A stretch of 49,288 nt of DNA from SM23-32 sp964434535. Its GTDB lineage: Bacteria; Planctomycetota; Brocadiia; SM23-32. How positions within the stretch are numbered: the stretch's first letter is position 1; the number at the start of each line of letters is the position of its first letter. The notes under the pieces are model-generated. The model did no database searches. It was not told where the DNA came from and saw nothing but the letters and a program-made list of their open reading frames with translations. Made by a program: the position numbers and the translations under genes. The stretch lies in contig CAYSWA010000017.1 in the NCBI GenBank assembly GCA_964434535.1, forward strand, positions 1 through 49,288, in the 5' to 3' direction. Positions 39,803 to 47,436 of the stretch are shown here, piece after piece.

Positions 39803-40995
39803 TGCCGAAAGTGGACGTCCTGAGCAAGATCGAGGACTTCTACATGGCGGACCGGCCGGTCCCCTACCTGACCTTCATGAACGTGTTCAACGACCTGCTC
39901 AGCGACCCCGTCAAGGTCGCCCCGAAGGAGCCGAGCGAGGAGCTCAAGGCCAAGTTCCGCGCCGCCTGCATGGCCGCCAACGTCGGCCTGATCGACACCG
40001 AAGGCCGCGAGGAGGAGCGCCTCGACGAGTTCTACCACAAGGTGGTGCCCGTCTGGGACGCGAAGCTGCCGCTGGCCGAGGCCAGGGAGCTGGAGGGCAT
40101 CCGCCAGGGCAAGCTGCGCGAGGAGCGCCGGCGCGAAGCAGAGGAGCGGGCCAAGGCGGCCACCCGGCAGGCCGAGACCCGCTCGCGGGAGCTGCTGGAG
40201 AAGCTCGGCCTGGAGGGCGCCGAGCTGGAGGCCGGGCCGAAACGCGGCCGGCCCGTCCCCGAGGAGGAGGCGCCCGCCGAGGGTGCGCCCGCAGGGGCGG
40301 AGGCGGTCAGGCTGCCCGGCGAGGAGCCCGCCCCCGCCGAGCCGCAGGAGGAGCCGGCGGAAGTCGAGTTCGAGCCTGCCGAGCCGCCGGGCCGGCCGGC
40401 CGCCGAGGCCGAGGGGGAGCCGCTGCACGTGGACTTCGACTTCACGCCGTCCGAGGGCGAGGAGGTCGCCGAGCAGGTCGCCGGGGCGCCCGCACCGCCC
40501 GTCTCCAGCGCCCAGGCCATGATCGAGACGAGCATCGTCGAGCCTCCGCCGGTCGAGGGGCGCGTGCGGCGCTACCGCAACGTCGACGAGCTCTGCGCGG
40601 CGATCCGTGCCCGTCAGTTCGACCTCCACTACGCGCCGAGGGACCAGGCCGAGGAGTTCGCCCACTACGGGCTGGACAACCTGGACGTGGGCGTGCAGCT
40701 CGCCGAGGCCGACGGGCGCCACTACACGGTGCTGACCGCCGGGTTCGGGCGGGCCCGGCTCGGCAGCCAGGCGCCGGTGCTGGACGCGATCGCCGCCGAG
40801 ATGGGCTACCGGCGCATGGCCGAGTATGCCTACATGCGCGCCGACGGGCAACGCGTCTACACGTTGAAGGTGGGGCCCCACAAGACCAGCATCGCCTGCG
40901 CGGCCGCCGCCACCGAGGCTGAGAAGGACGTGCTGCAACGCATCCAGAAGATCCACCGCGACATGGGCGAGCTGCTCGAGCGCCTCAGGGGCTGA
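39799..40995 (+). CDS. Unknown protein with acidic proline-rich linker
   Basis: A 398-residue soluble protein I do not recognise. Residues 1-95 form one possible domain (IEDFYMADRPVPYLTFMNVFNDLL, LDEFYHKVVPVWDAKLP). A charged helix follows at 100-140 (REERRREAEERAKAATRQAE), then a long Pro/Glu/Ala-rich linker to about 250. A conserved-looking C-terminal domain follows (RYRNVDELCAAIRARQFDLHYAPRDQ, LDNLDVGVQLAEADGRHYTVL, YRRMAEYAYMRADGQRVYTLKVGPHKT). It is coupled by ATGA to the TIM-barrel gene. No catalytic motif is seen. Confidence 0.75.
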   Translation: MMPKVDVLSKIEDFYMADRPVPYLTFMNVFNDLLSDPVKVAPKEPSEELKAKFRAACMAANVGLIDTEGREEERLDEFYHKVVPVWDAKLPLAEARELEGIRQGKLREERRREAEERAKAATRQAETRSRELLEKLGLEGAELEAGPKRGRPVPEEEAPAEGAPAGAEAVRLPGEEPAPAEPQEEPAEVEFEPAEPPGRPAAEAEGEPLHVDFDFTPSEGEEVAEQVAGAPAPPVSSAQAMIETSIVEPPPVEGRVRRYRNVDELCAAIRARQFDLHYAPRDQAEEFAHYGLDNLDVGVQLAEADGRHYTVLTAGFGRARLGSQAPVLDAIAAEMGYRRMAEYAYMRADGQRVYTLKVGPHKTSIACAAAATEAEKDVLQRIQKIHRDMGELLERLRG

Positions 40996-41037
40996 GGGCG
41001 CCCTCGCCCGCCAACCCGCCTCCATCGGACCGCTGCC

Positions 41038-42309
41038 GTGGACGCCACCGTCATCTCCACCGGCGAGGAACTGGTCGGCGGGCGCACCGTCGACACCAAC
41101 GCCGCCTTCATCGCCTCCGGGCTGACACGGCACGGCTTCCACGTGCGCCGCATCATCGTGCTCGGCGACGACCCCGACGCCCTGGCCGAAGAGGTGGCGG
41201 CCGCCACGCGCGACAGCCGCCTCATCGTCATCAGCGGCGGCCTCGGCCCGACCGCCGACGACCGCACCCGGGCGGCCATCGCCGCCGTCGCCGGGGCCGA
41301 ACTCGTCGAGGACGGGGCCTCGCGCCGCCACGTGGTCGAGCGCCTCGCTGGCTTCGGCATCGAGGCCGACCGGCGCCACCTCTCCCAGGCGCTCTTCCCG
41401 GCCGGCAGCACGCTCTTCCCCAACGAGCGCGGCACCGCCCGGGGCTTCGCCTGCCGCGTGGGGGAGGCGTGTCTGGTCGCGATGCCCGGCGTGCCCGCCG
41501 AGATGCGCGCCATGTTCACCGACGGCGTGCTTCCCTTCGTGCTCGGCGAGCTGGCGCCCCGGGGCTGCCTGAAGGCCGAGCACGTGCACATCTTCCCCGC
41601 TGCCGAGTCCGCCGTGGATGAGCGCATCGCCGACCTGACCGAGCGCGGGCGCAACCCCTCGGTCGGCCTCACCGTGCGGGACGGCGTGATCACCGTCCAC
41701 ATCGCCGCGCGGGCCGAGAGCGCCGAGGAGGCCGAAGGGCTGGCCGAGCGGGACGCTCGGGCGGTCGAGGAGCGCTTCGGCGAGCTCGCCTTCGGGCGGG
41801 GCGAGGCGACGCTCGCCTCCGCCCTGGCCGAGGAGCTGGAGCGCGCCGGGGCGACCGTCGGCGTGGCCGAGTCGGTCACCGGCGGCCTGATCGGCCACAT
41901 GCTGGTCGACGTGCCGGGGATCTCCCGCTTCTTCCTGGCCGACGTGGTCGCCTACGGCAACGAGGCGAAGGTGGACCTGCTCGGCGTGCCGCGCGAGCTG
42001 ATCGCCGAGCACGGCGCCGTCAGCCCCCAGGTGGCGGAGGCCATGGCGCACGGCGCGCGCCGGGCGGCCGGCAGCGACCTGGCCGTCAGCACGACGGGCA
42101 TCGCCGGCCCCACCGGAGGCAGCGCCGAGAAGCCGGTCGGCCTGGTCTACGTCGGCCTCTGCCTCGGCGGCCGTGCGCGCGTGGCCCGGCTCGAGCTGCG
42201 CGGCGAGCGCCGGCGCGTCAAGGACCGGGCGGCCCGGCACGCGCTGAACTTCTGCCGGCTGGCCCTCGGCCGGGGATTGGCGTCGGTGCCCGCACGGTAT
42301 ACAATGTAG
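41038..42309 (+). CDS. cinA: CinA-family protein (nicotinamide-nucleotide amidase/ADP-ribose pyrophosphatase type)
   Basis: A 423-residue full-length CinA. The N-terminal MoaB-like domain shows VISTGEELVGGRTVDTN, ISGGLGPTADDRTR and MPGVPAEMR. The C-terminal amidase domain shows TVGVAESVTGGLIGHML, DVVAYGNEAKVDLLGV and STTGIAGPTGGSAEKPVGLVYVG. The family recycles NMN by deamidation and hydrolyses ADP-ribose. The start is a GTG at 41038 with a weak ribosome site. A promoter for the next gene lies in its last 35 bases. Confidence 0.93.
   Translation: MDATVISTGEELVGGRTVDTNAAFIASGLTRHGFHVRRIIVLGDDPDALAEEVAAATRDSRLIVISGGLGPTADDRTRAAIAAVAGAELVEDGASRRHVVERLAGFGIEADRRHLSQALFPAGSTLFPNERGTARGFACRVGEACLVAMPGVPAEMRAMFTDGVLPFVLGELAPRGCLKAEHVHIFPAAESAVDERIADLTERGRNPSVGLTVRDGVITVHIAARAESAEEAEGLAERDARAVEERFGELAFGRGEATLASALAEELERAGATVGVAESVTGGLIGHMLVDVPGISRFFLADVVAYGNEAKVDLLGVPRELIAEHGAVSPQVAEAMAHGARRAAGSDLAVSTTGIAGPTGGSAEKPVGLVYVGLCLGGRARVARLELRGERRRVKDRAARHALNFCRLALGRGLASVPARYTM
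42277..42305 (+). promoter_or_regulatory. Promoter of the zinc-ribbon/coiled-coil gene pair
   Basis: TTGGCG, 17 bases, TACAAT, inside the 3' end of cinA and 30 bases before the ATG at 42336. Confidence 0.65.
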
Positions 42310-42335
42310 GCGCCTCAGGCAGGGAGCTCGCCCCC

Positions 42336-42986
42336 ATGGCCGAGAAAGACGACGGCTATCTGCGCTTCCGCTGCAAGAACTGCCATCAGAAGCTCAAGGT
42401 CAAGAAGACCTACGAAGGCGGCAACATCATCCCCTGCCCCCGCTGCGGCGCCGAGGTGACCGTGCCGCTGGCCAACCTGGACGCGATCGCCGCCGGCGCC
42501 GACATGCCGGAGACCGGTCAGCCCGGCCGGCTGCACGTCGACCCCGAGCTGCTGATGAAGCGCCTGCGCGGCGAGGACGCGGACGAGCGCACCGGCCCCG
42601 GCAGCGTGGGCGGGCCGCCGACCCTGCGCGAGGGGACCTGGAGCCCGCGCACCGCCTTTGGCCGGGTCAAGGAGCTGGACCAGCTCGCCGCCGCCGTGGT
42701 CAAGATCGACGAGGACGCGATGGGCCAGACCCAGCGCGCCTACCGCGAGGAGGACCTGGAGCCCCAGGAGCGCGAGGCCAGGGTCAAGCAAGCGGCTGCC
42801 GGGCGAGAAGCCGACCTGCGCGAGCTGCTGCAGCGACGCATCGAGGCGATCCAGCAGCAACTGCGCGCCTACCGCGCCCGACAGGACAGCCTGTCCCCGC
42901 CCGAGCAAGAACAGCGGGATCGGCTGCTCATGGCGCTGGAGGCCATCACGCTCTACGGCCGCCACGTGCTGGGCGTCGATCTCTGA
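42336..42986 (+). CDS. Zinc-ribbon protein with helical tail
   Basis: A 216-residue protein. The N-terminus is a single zinc ribbon (FRCKNCHQKLKVKKTYEGGNIIPCPRCG is the span at residues 11-40; the cysteine pairs are CKNC and CPRC), the form common in planctomycete cytoplasmic or membrane-associated proteins. After a flexible stretch, residues about 105-216 are strongly helical and Gln/Arg/Glu-rich, likely a coiled coil. Function unknown. It lies 56 bases before the membrane coiled-coil gene and is probably co-transcribed with it, so the two may work together. Confidence 0.78.
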   Translation: MAEKDDGYLRFRCKNCHQKLKVKKTYEGGNIIPCPRCGAEVTVPLANLDAIAAGADMPETGQPGRLHVDPELLMKRLRGEDADERTGPGSVGGPPTLREGTWSPRTAFGRVKELDQLAAAVVKIDEDAMGQTQRAYREEDLEPQEREARVKQAAAGREADLRELLQRRIEAIQQQLRAYRARQDSLSPPEQEQRDRLLMALEAITLYGRHVLGVDL

Positions 42987-43042
42987 GACGCTCCGGCAGG
43001 GGGCATCCGCCCTCAATCCGCACGCGACATGGGGAGGATCAG

Positions 43043-43975
43043 ATGAGCCTGGTTGATCAATGGATCGAGTTGCTGAGGGCAATACACCGTGCGCCGGACT
43101 GGCCCGCGCTGATCCTGTTCTACGGCGTGGTGGTCGGGCTGGCCCTGTTCATCTGCCTCCAGTTGCAGCTGGTCAGCGCGCGCCGCAAGGCGCTGAGGGC
43201 CATGCGCGAGGTCCGGAAGATGATGGCCGACATCCGCGGCCTGGCCGAGCAGATAGACGACCTGGAGCGGCGCATCGAACGGCGGTTCGACACGCGAGCC
43301 GGCGAGCTGGACGAGCGCATGACCCGCAAGCTCGACCAGAAGGGCGATCTGATCCAGGAACGCCTGGAGCAGAACCGCACCGACCTGCAGGGCCGCATCA
43401 GCACGCTCGACGTGCGCGTGCAGGAGGCGACCGAACGGGTCGAGACTTTCCGCCGGCGCGTCGACGAGGTCGAGGCACGCGTGCCGGGGCTCTTCGACCG
43501 CATCGACGAGTTCCGCGAAGGCCTGGCACGCACCTTCCAGGCCGAGCTCGGCAGCGTGCTCAACTCCTTCGACAACTCCATCGGCGCCGTCCTGGAAGAG
43601 ATGAAGTCCGAACTCCAGCTCGGCATCAGCCGCATCGAGAGCATCGAGAGCATGGTCGGCAGCCGAAAGGGCGCCGAGCGCGCCCTGCTCGGCGCGCCGG
43701 AGGCGCCGCGGCCGGCCGAGGGCCCACCCCAGGAGGAAGAGGAGTTCGAGGAGTGGGGCGAGGAGGCCAAGGAACTCGCCGAGGAAATCACCGAACAGCA
43801 GGAGGCCGCCGAGCCCCAGCCCGAGGAGCGGACCGGCTCCCTGGAGCACGTCCCCGTCGAGCGCGAGGGCCCGGCCGATTACCCCGAGGAGATGGCCGAC
43901 AATGAATCCGACCTCTACGTGCCCGGCGCCGAGGAGATAGACCTGGAGGGCGAGGACGAGGCCGAAGAGGCCTGA
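43043..43975 (+). CDS. Membrane-anchored coiled-coil protein
   Basis: A 310-residue protein with one N-terminal transmembrane helix (residues about 22-42, LILFYGVVVGLALFICLQL), a long heptad-rich coiled coil (about 45-205, for example QIDDLERRIERRF, VQEATERVETFRRRVDEVEARV) and a very acidic, unstructured C-terminal third. It resembles RmuC-like or tethering coiled coils in outline only; I do not assign a family. GGGAGGATCAG precedes the ATG at 43043. The stop lies in a palindrome shared with the convergent rsmA gene. Confidence 0.78.
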   Translation: MSLVDQWIELLRAIHRAPDWPALILFYGVVVGLALFICLQLQLVSARRKALRAMREVRKMMADIRGLAEQIDDLERRIERRFDTRAGELDERMTRKLDQKGDLIQERLEQNRTDLQGRISTLDVRVQEATERVETFRRRVDEVEARVPGLFDRIDEFREGLARTFQAELGSVLNSFDNSIGAVLEEMKSELQLGISRIESIESMVGSRKGAERALLGAPEAPRPAEGPPQEEEEFEEWGEEAKELAEEITEQQEAAEPQPEERTGSLEHVPVEREGPADYPEEMADNESDLYVPGAEEIDLEGEDEAEEA

Positions 43976-43990
43976 GCGGCCCCCTCAGGC
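43970..43990. terminator. Palindrome across the coiled-coil and rsmA stop codons
   Basis: GCCTGAG, seven bases, CTCAGGC: a perfect 7-bp stem that holds a TGA stop in each arm (one per strand). It is a possible shared terminator, like the one at 19419-19437. Confidence 0.5.
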
Positions 43991-44863
43991 GCGACCCGGC
44001 GGGCCGGCCGCCCGGGCGATCTCCTCGAACTGCTTCGTGGTCAGGCGCTCGACCCGCGTGCGGCCGTCCAGCCCCACCGCCTGCGGCACCGACTCCGCCG
44101 CCTCCGGGCCCCAGCCCAGCCTCAGAGCCCGCGCCAGCGTCTTACGCCGGTAGGTGAACAACTCCCGCACGGTCGCCGCAAACGCAGGATACTCCCTGGT
44201 CATCGCACGCCCCGCCCGGCGACGCACCCGCACCAGCGCGCTGGAGACCTCGGGCGGCGGCCAGAACGCCTGCGGCGGCAGCTCGAAGACGCGCTCGACC
44301 CTCGCCCAGTAGTCCACGTAGACCGTCAGCGGCCCGTACTCGCCCGTGCCCGGCTCGGCGAGCAGCCGGTCGGCGACCTCCGCCTGGAACATCAGGCACA
44401 TCGCGGCGACCTCCAGCTCCCACTCCAGCAGGTTCACCACCGCCGGCGAGCCGATCCCGTAGGGCAGGTTGCTCACGACGCGCAGCTCGCCCCCGGCCTC
44501 GGCGAGGGCGGCGCGGACGGCGTCGGTCACCGCGGGCTCGACGGCGTGCTTGCTCTGGAGGAAGTCGGCGCACAGGAGCGTCACGTTGCTCCGTTGCCCC
44601 AGCCGCTCGCGGGCGAGGGCACAGAGGCCGCGGTCGATCTCCACGCTGACCGCGTGCGCGCAGCGCTCGGCCAGGCGGGCGGTCAGGCGGCCCAGGCCGG
44701 TGCCGATCTCGAGCGCGACGTGGTCCGGCTCGAGCTCGGCCGCCTCCGCCACCCGGTCCAGGTCCAGCGGGGCGACCAGGAAGTTCTGCCCCGCCGCCCT
44801 GCGGGGCGCCAGGCCGTGGGCGCGCAGCACCTCGCGCGGGTGCTCCTCAGGGGGCGATGGCAT
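43985..44863 (-). CDS. rsmA: 16S rRNA dimethyladenosine methyltransferase
   Basis: A 292-residue KsgA/RsmA that dimethylates two adjacent adenines near the 3' end of 16S rRNA. Seen: GQNFLVAPLDLDRVAEAAE, the SAM loop LEIGTGLGRLTARL, VSVEIDRGLCALA, LLCADFLQ, the catalytic VSNLPYGIGSP and AFWPPPEVSSALVRVRR. Length is slightly above average. The ATG is at 44863, 36 bases after the DapF-like gene on the same strand. Confidence 0.95.
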   Translation of the reverse strand: MPSPPEEHPREVLRAHGLAPRRAAGQNFLVAPLDLDRVAEAAELEPDHVALEIGTGLGRLTARLAERCAHAVSVEIDRGLCALARERLGQRSNVTLLCADFLQSKHAVEPAVTDAVRAALAEAGGELRVVSNLPYGIGSPAVVNLLEWELEVAAMCLMFQAEVADRLLAEPGTGEYGPLTVYVDYWARVERVFELPPQAFWPPPEVSSALVRVRRRAGRAMTREYPAFAATVRELFTYRRKTLARALRLGWGPEAAESVPQAVGLDGRTRVERLTTKQFEEIARAAGPPGRA

Positions 44864-44899
44864 GGCGCGCCTCCGTCCGGCCCGAGCGGCAGCCGCCGC

Positions 44900-45745
44900 T
44901 CACGCCGGCGGCTCGAAGACCTCGTCGCTGATCGTGCCCTCGGCGACCCGGGCAACCGGCCCGGTCATGGTGACGCCGTAGTGCTCGTCGAGGCGGATCT
45001 CCAGCTCGCCGCCGGGCATGCGGACCGTCACCGCCTCGTCGACGAGCCCGAGGCGTCGGGCGACGGCGGCCGAGGCGCTGGCGCTGCTGCCGGAGGCGAG
45101 CGTGTAGCCCGCGCCGCGCTCCCATATCTCGATGCGGATGCTCGAGCGGTCGAGCGCCCGCATGAACTGCACGTTGGTGCGGTTCGGGAAGCGGGGATCG
45201 GTCTCGATCAGCGGGCCGAGCGCCCGGGCCTCCTCGGCCGAGACCTTATCGCGGGAGATCACGCAGTGCGGGTTGCCCACGGTGGCCGCGCAGTAGGTAA
45301 GCGTCCGGCCGGCCACCTCGATCTCTTCGTTGATGACCTCGCGCGGGGGTCCGGCCACGGGGATATGTTCGCTGCGGAAGCTGACGCGGCCCATCTCGAC
45401 CGTCACCATGCGGCCGCCGTCGCGCACCCGCGCCCGCACGGGCCCGCCGGCGGTGACGATCTCGAACTCCTCCTCGCCGACCCGCCCGGTCTCGAAGAGC
45501 CAGCGCGAGAAGATGCGCAGCCCGTTGCCGCTCTTCTCGGCCTCGCTGCCGTCGGGGTTGTAGATGCGCACGCCCGGCGCGCCGCCCTCGCCGCCGGTCG
45601 GGCCGAGCAGTATGCCGTCGGAGCCGACGCCGTAGTGGCGATGGCAGATGCGGCGCACTCGCTCGGGCGCCAGCTCACCGCCGACCTCGGCGGCGTCGAG
45701 CACGATGTAGTCGTTGCCGAGCCCGTGGTATTTCCAGAAGCGCAT
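44900..45745 (-). CDS. DapF-like epimerase-fold protein with both catalytic Cys replaced by Ser
   Basis: A 281-residue protein with the two-lobed diaminopimelate epimerase fold: FWKYHGLGNDYIVLD, HRHYGVGSDGIL, IYNPDGSEAEKSGNGLRIF, VGNPHCVI, NRTNVQFM and WERGAGYTLASGSSASA. In DapF the two proton-transfer cysteines lie in CGNG and ACGTG; here both are serine (Ser72 and Ser218). I recall a subfamily with the same SGNGLR/ASGSS form that is annotated as DapF, but its activity is not known to me. Normal DAP epimerase chemistry is doubtful. GAGGGGAAG precedes the ATG at 45745. It is followed by rsmA. Confidence 0.8.
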   Translation of the reverse strand: MRFWKYHGLGNDYIVLDAAEVGGELAPERVRRICHRHYGVGSDGILLGPTGGEGGAPGVRIYNPDGSEAEKSGNGLRIFSRWLFETGRVGEEEFEIVTAGGPVRARVRDGGRMVTVEMGRVSFRSEHIPVAGPPREVINEEIEVAGRTLTYCAATVGNPHCVISRDKVSAEEARALGPLIETDPRFPNRTNVQFMRALDRSSIRIEIWERGAGYTLASGSSASASAAVARRLGLVDEAVTVRMPGGELEIRLDEHYGVTMTGPVARVAEGTISDEVFEPPA

Positions 45746-45816
45746 GGTTCTTCCCCTCGGTGCAGGAGGCGCCCGCCCCCCCCGGCGGCGCAGCGTCGTG
45801 CGGCGCGCGGGCTGCG

Positions 45817-45846
45817 AATATACGCGGGCCGTCGGGGATCCGTCAA
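45817..45846 (-). promoter_or_regulatory. Promoter of the DapF-like/rsmA pair
   Basis: On the minus strand TTGACG, 18 bases, TATATT, about 70 bases before the ATG at 45745. The 45746-46044 spacer otherwise holds only the divergent promoter at 45972-45999. Confidence 0.65.
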
Positions 45847-45971
45847 AGGGGCGCGCTGCCCGGCCCTCCCGCTGGCTCACGTCTGCGTCCGCCGTCCCAT
45901 GAGCGAGTGGAGCCACCAGCGCCCCGCGCGGCTGCGGGGCCGGGGCTTGTCGGTCAACGCCGCCGGCGCGC

Positions 45972-45999
45972 TTGACTGCGCCGGCCGGGCTGCGAGAAT
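45972..45999 (+). promoter_or_regulatory. Promoter-like site ahead of the decayed oxidoreductase
   Basis: TTGACT, 16 bases, GAGAAT, about 45 bases before the ATG at 46045. It appears to have outlived the gene it served. Confidence 0.45.
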
Positions 46000-46044
46000 A
46001 GGGGGCGGCGCTTCGCCGGGGGGCACACACAGCGGGGGGGGCGA

Positions 46045-46532
46045 ATGGCAGCGAGTGTCATCGTGCCGGGCGGGGGCTTCGCCGGGCTCGACGAGCTGAC
46101 CGGGCGCCGGGGGCAGGGCGTCTGCGTCACGCTCATCGACCGCCGCCCACACGCTACCTTCTCGCCGCTGCTGCCCGACGCCGTCTCGCAGCGCGTGCTA
46201 CCGCAGCGGATGCTCTATCCCCTCGCGGCGCACTGCCGGCGGCGGGGCGCGGAGTTCGTCCAGGCCGAGGCCCTCGCCATGCGGCGCCGCGTGCTGGAGG
46301 CGGCGGAGCGGGCGGAAGCGCGTCTTCGCGGCCGGCGACGTGGCCGGCGCCGAGGGCCCCGGCGGCGGCGGCGATCGGCGTGGTGACGATCGTCGCGCTC
46401 CGCACGGCGCACGCGGACGACGGCTTCTTCGCCACGCACCAGCAACAGATGATCCTTGCCGCCTGCGTCACGCTCTTTCTGGCGGGGGCGGGCGAGCTCG
46501 GCGTGCAGCGCAGCGCGCCGCGCGAGAAGTAG
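46045..46532 (+). pseudogene. Decayed NDH-2-like FAD oxidoreductase with DoxX-like end
   Basis: Three fragments in three frames. Frame 1 (46045-46386) starts like a type II NADH dehydrogenase: SVIVPGGGFAGLDEL, VTLIDRRPHATFSPLLPDA, LYPLAAHCRRRGAEFVQAEAL, then degrades into Arg-rich sequence. In a second frame at about 46322 the later motif VFAAGDVAGAE appears, which in an intact protein lies some 200 residues further on. In the third frame, about 46360-46532, GVVTIVALRTAHADDGFF and LAACVTLFLAGAGELG look like the last helix of a DoxX protein. An intact gene would be over 1.2 kb, so internal deletions plus frameshifts are the simplest reading. Whether the parent was an NDH-2/DoxX fusion or two genes is open. 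Confidence 0.65.
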
Positions 46533-46536
46533 GACG

Positions 46537-47424
46537 TCACGAGAGCACGAGCACAATGAGCGTGAAGCCCATCAGCGCCGCGGCGTAGCGGGCGGTGCGC
46601 GCGTCGATGTCCGGGATCCGCTCCCCGCGCAGCGCCCGCCGCAGCACGCCGACCAGCAGCAGCAGGCTCAGCGGCGCCGCGGCGAGCGCCGGGCGGCCGG
46701 TCAGCGCCCCGAAGGCCGCCAGGACGAACGTCTGCCCGAGCAGCAGCGCCACGTAGACGCCGATCTGGCCTTGCGGACCGATGAGCTGGGCCAGGGTGGT
46801 GAGCCCGCCGGCCCGGTCCTCTGCGTAGTCGCGCAGGTTGTTGCCCGCCAGCACGCTCGCCGTGGCCATGCCGATCGGCACGGAGAGCAGCCAGGCTTCC
46901 GCGCCCACCCGCCCGGCCTGGGCGTAGGCTGCCCCGCCGACGATCAGCGGCCCGAAGACGGCGAGGATCAGCGGCTCGCCCAGCGCGCGGCCCTTCAGGC
47001 GGAACGGCGGACCCGTGTAGGCGTAGAGCGCCAGCAGCGCCGCACCGAAGAACCACAGCACGCCGCCGTCGCACCGCCAGGCCACGTAGCCGACCAGCGC
47101 GGCCGCGACGGCGAGGCAGACGGCGGCCTCGCCCGCCACCTGGCGCGGGCTCATCTCGCCGCGCACGAGCAGCCGTCCGGGGCGGCCCTCGTCATCCTCG
47201 TCGATGCTGTCGGCGCCGGACGTGAAGTCGAAGTAATCGTTGAGCAGGTTGCCCGCCGAGTGGAGCGCCAGCACGGCGAGGGTCGCGGCGACGAGAACGT
47301 CCCAGCGCCACTGAGAGACGGGCAGCGCGGCGGCCGCGCCGATCCAGACCGGCACCCCCGACAGGGGGAAGGAGAAGGCCCGCAGCGCCCGCAGATAGCG
47401 CCCCGCCCTCGCCGCCCCGGCCAT
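46537..47424 (-). CDS. UbiA-family prenyltransferase (MenA-like)
   Basis: A 295-residue membrane enzyme with about eight to nine helices that attaches a polyprenyl chain to an aromatic acceptor. Seen: the first Asp motif NLLNDYFDFTSGADSID (residues 59-75) and the second NNLRDYAEDRAGG. Together with QVAGEAAVCL and the YTGPPFRLKGRALGE loop this fits 1,4-dihydroxy-2-naphthoate prenyltransferase (MenA) best, so menaquinone synthesis is likely. The gene follows the polyprenyl synthase by 12 bases on the same strand; the pair would supply and use the side chain. Confidence 0.88.
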   Translation of the reverse strand: MAGAARAGRYLRALRAFSFPLSGVPVWIGAAAALPVSQWRWDVLVAATLAVLALHSAGNLLNDYFDFTSGADSIDEDDEGRPGRLLVRGEMSPRQVAGEAAVCLAVAAALVGYVAWRCDGGVLWFFGAALLALYAYTGPPFRLKGRALGEPLILAVFGPLIVGGAAYAQAGRVGAEAWLLSVPIGMATASVLAGNNLRDYAEDRAGGLTTLAQLIGPQGQIGVYVALLLGQTFVLAAFGALTGRPALAAAPLSLLLLVGVLRRALRGERIPDIDARTARYAAALMGFTLIVLVLS

Positions 47425-47436
47425 GGCCCTCCCCTC

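Noticed and set aside
40994..41005. Palindrome GAGGGCGCCCTC at the stop of the unknown gene before cinA, as a terminator.
   Set aside because: It has no loop and no T-run, and cinA has no visible promoter of its own downstream, so read-through seems needed.
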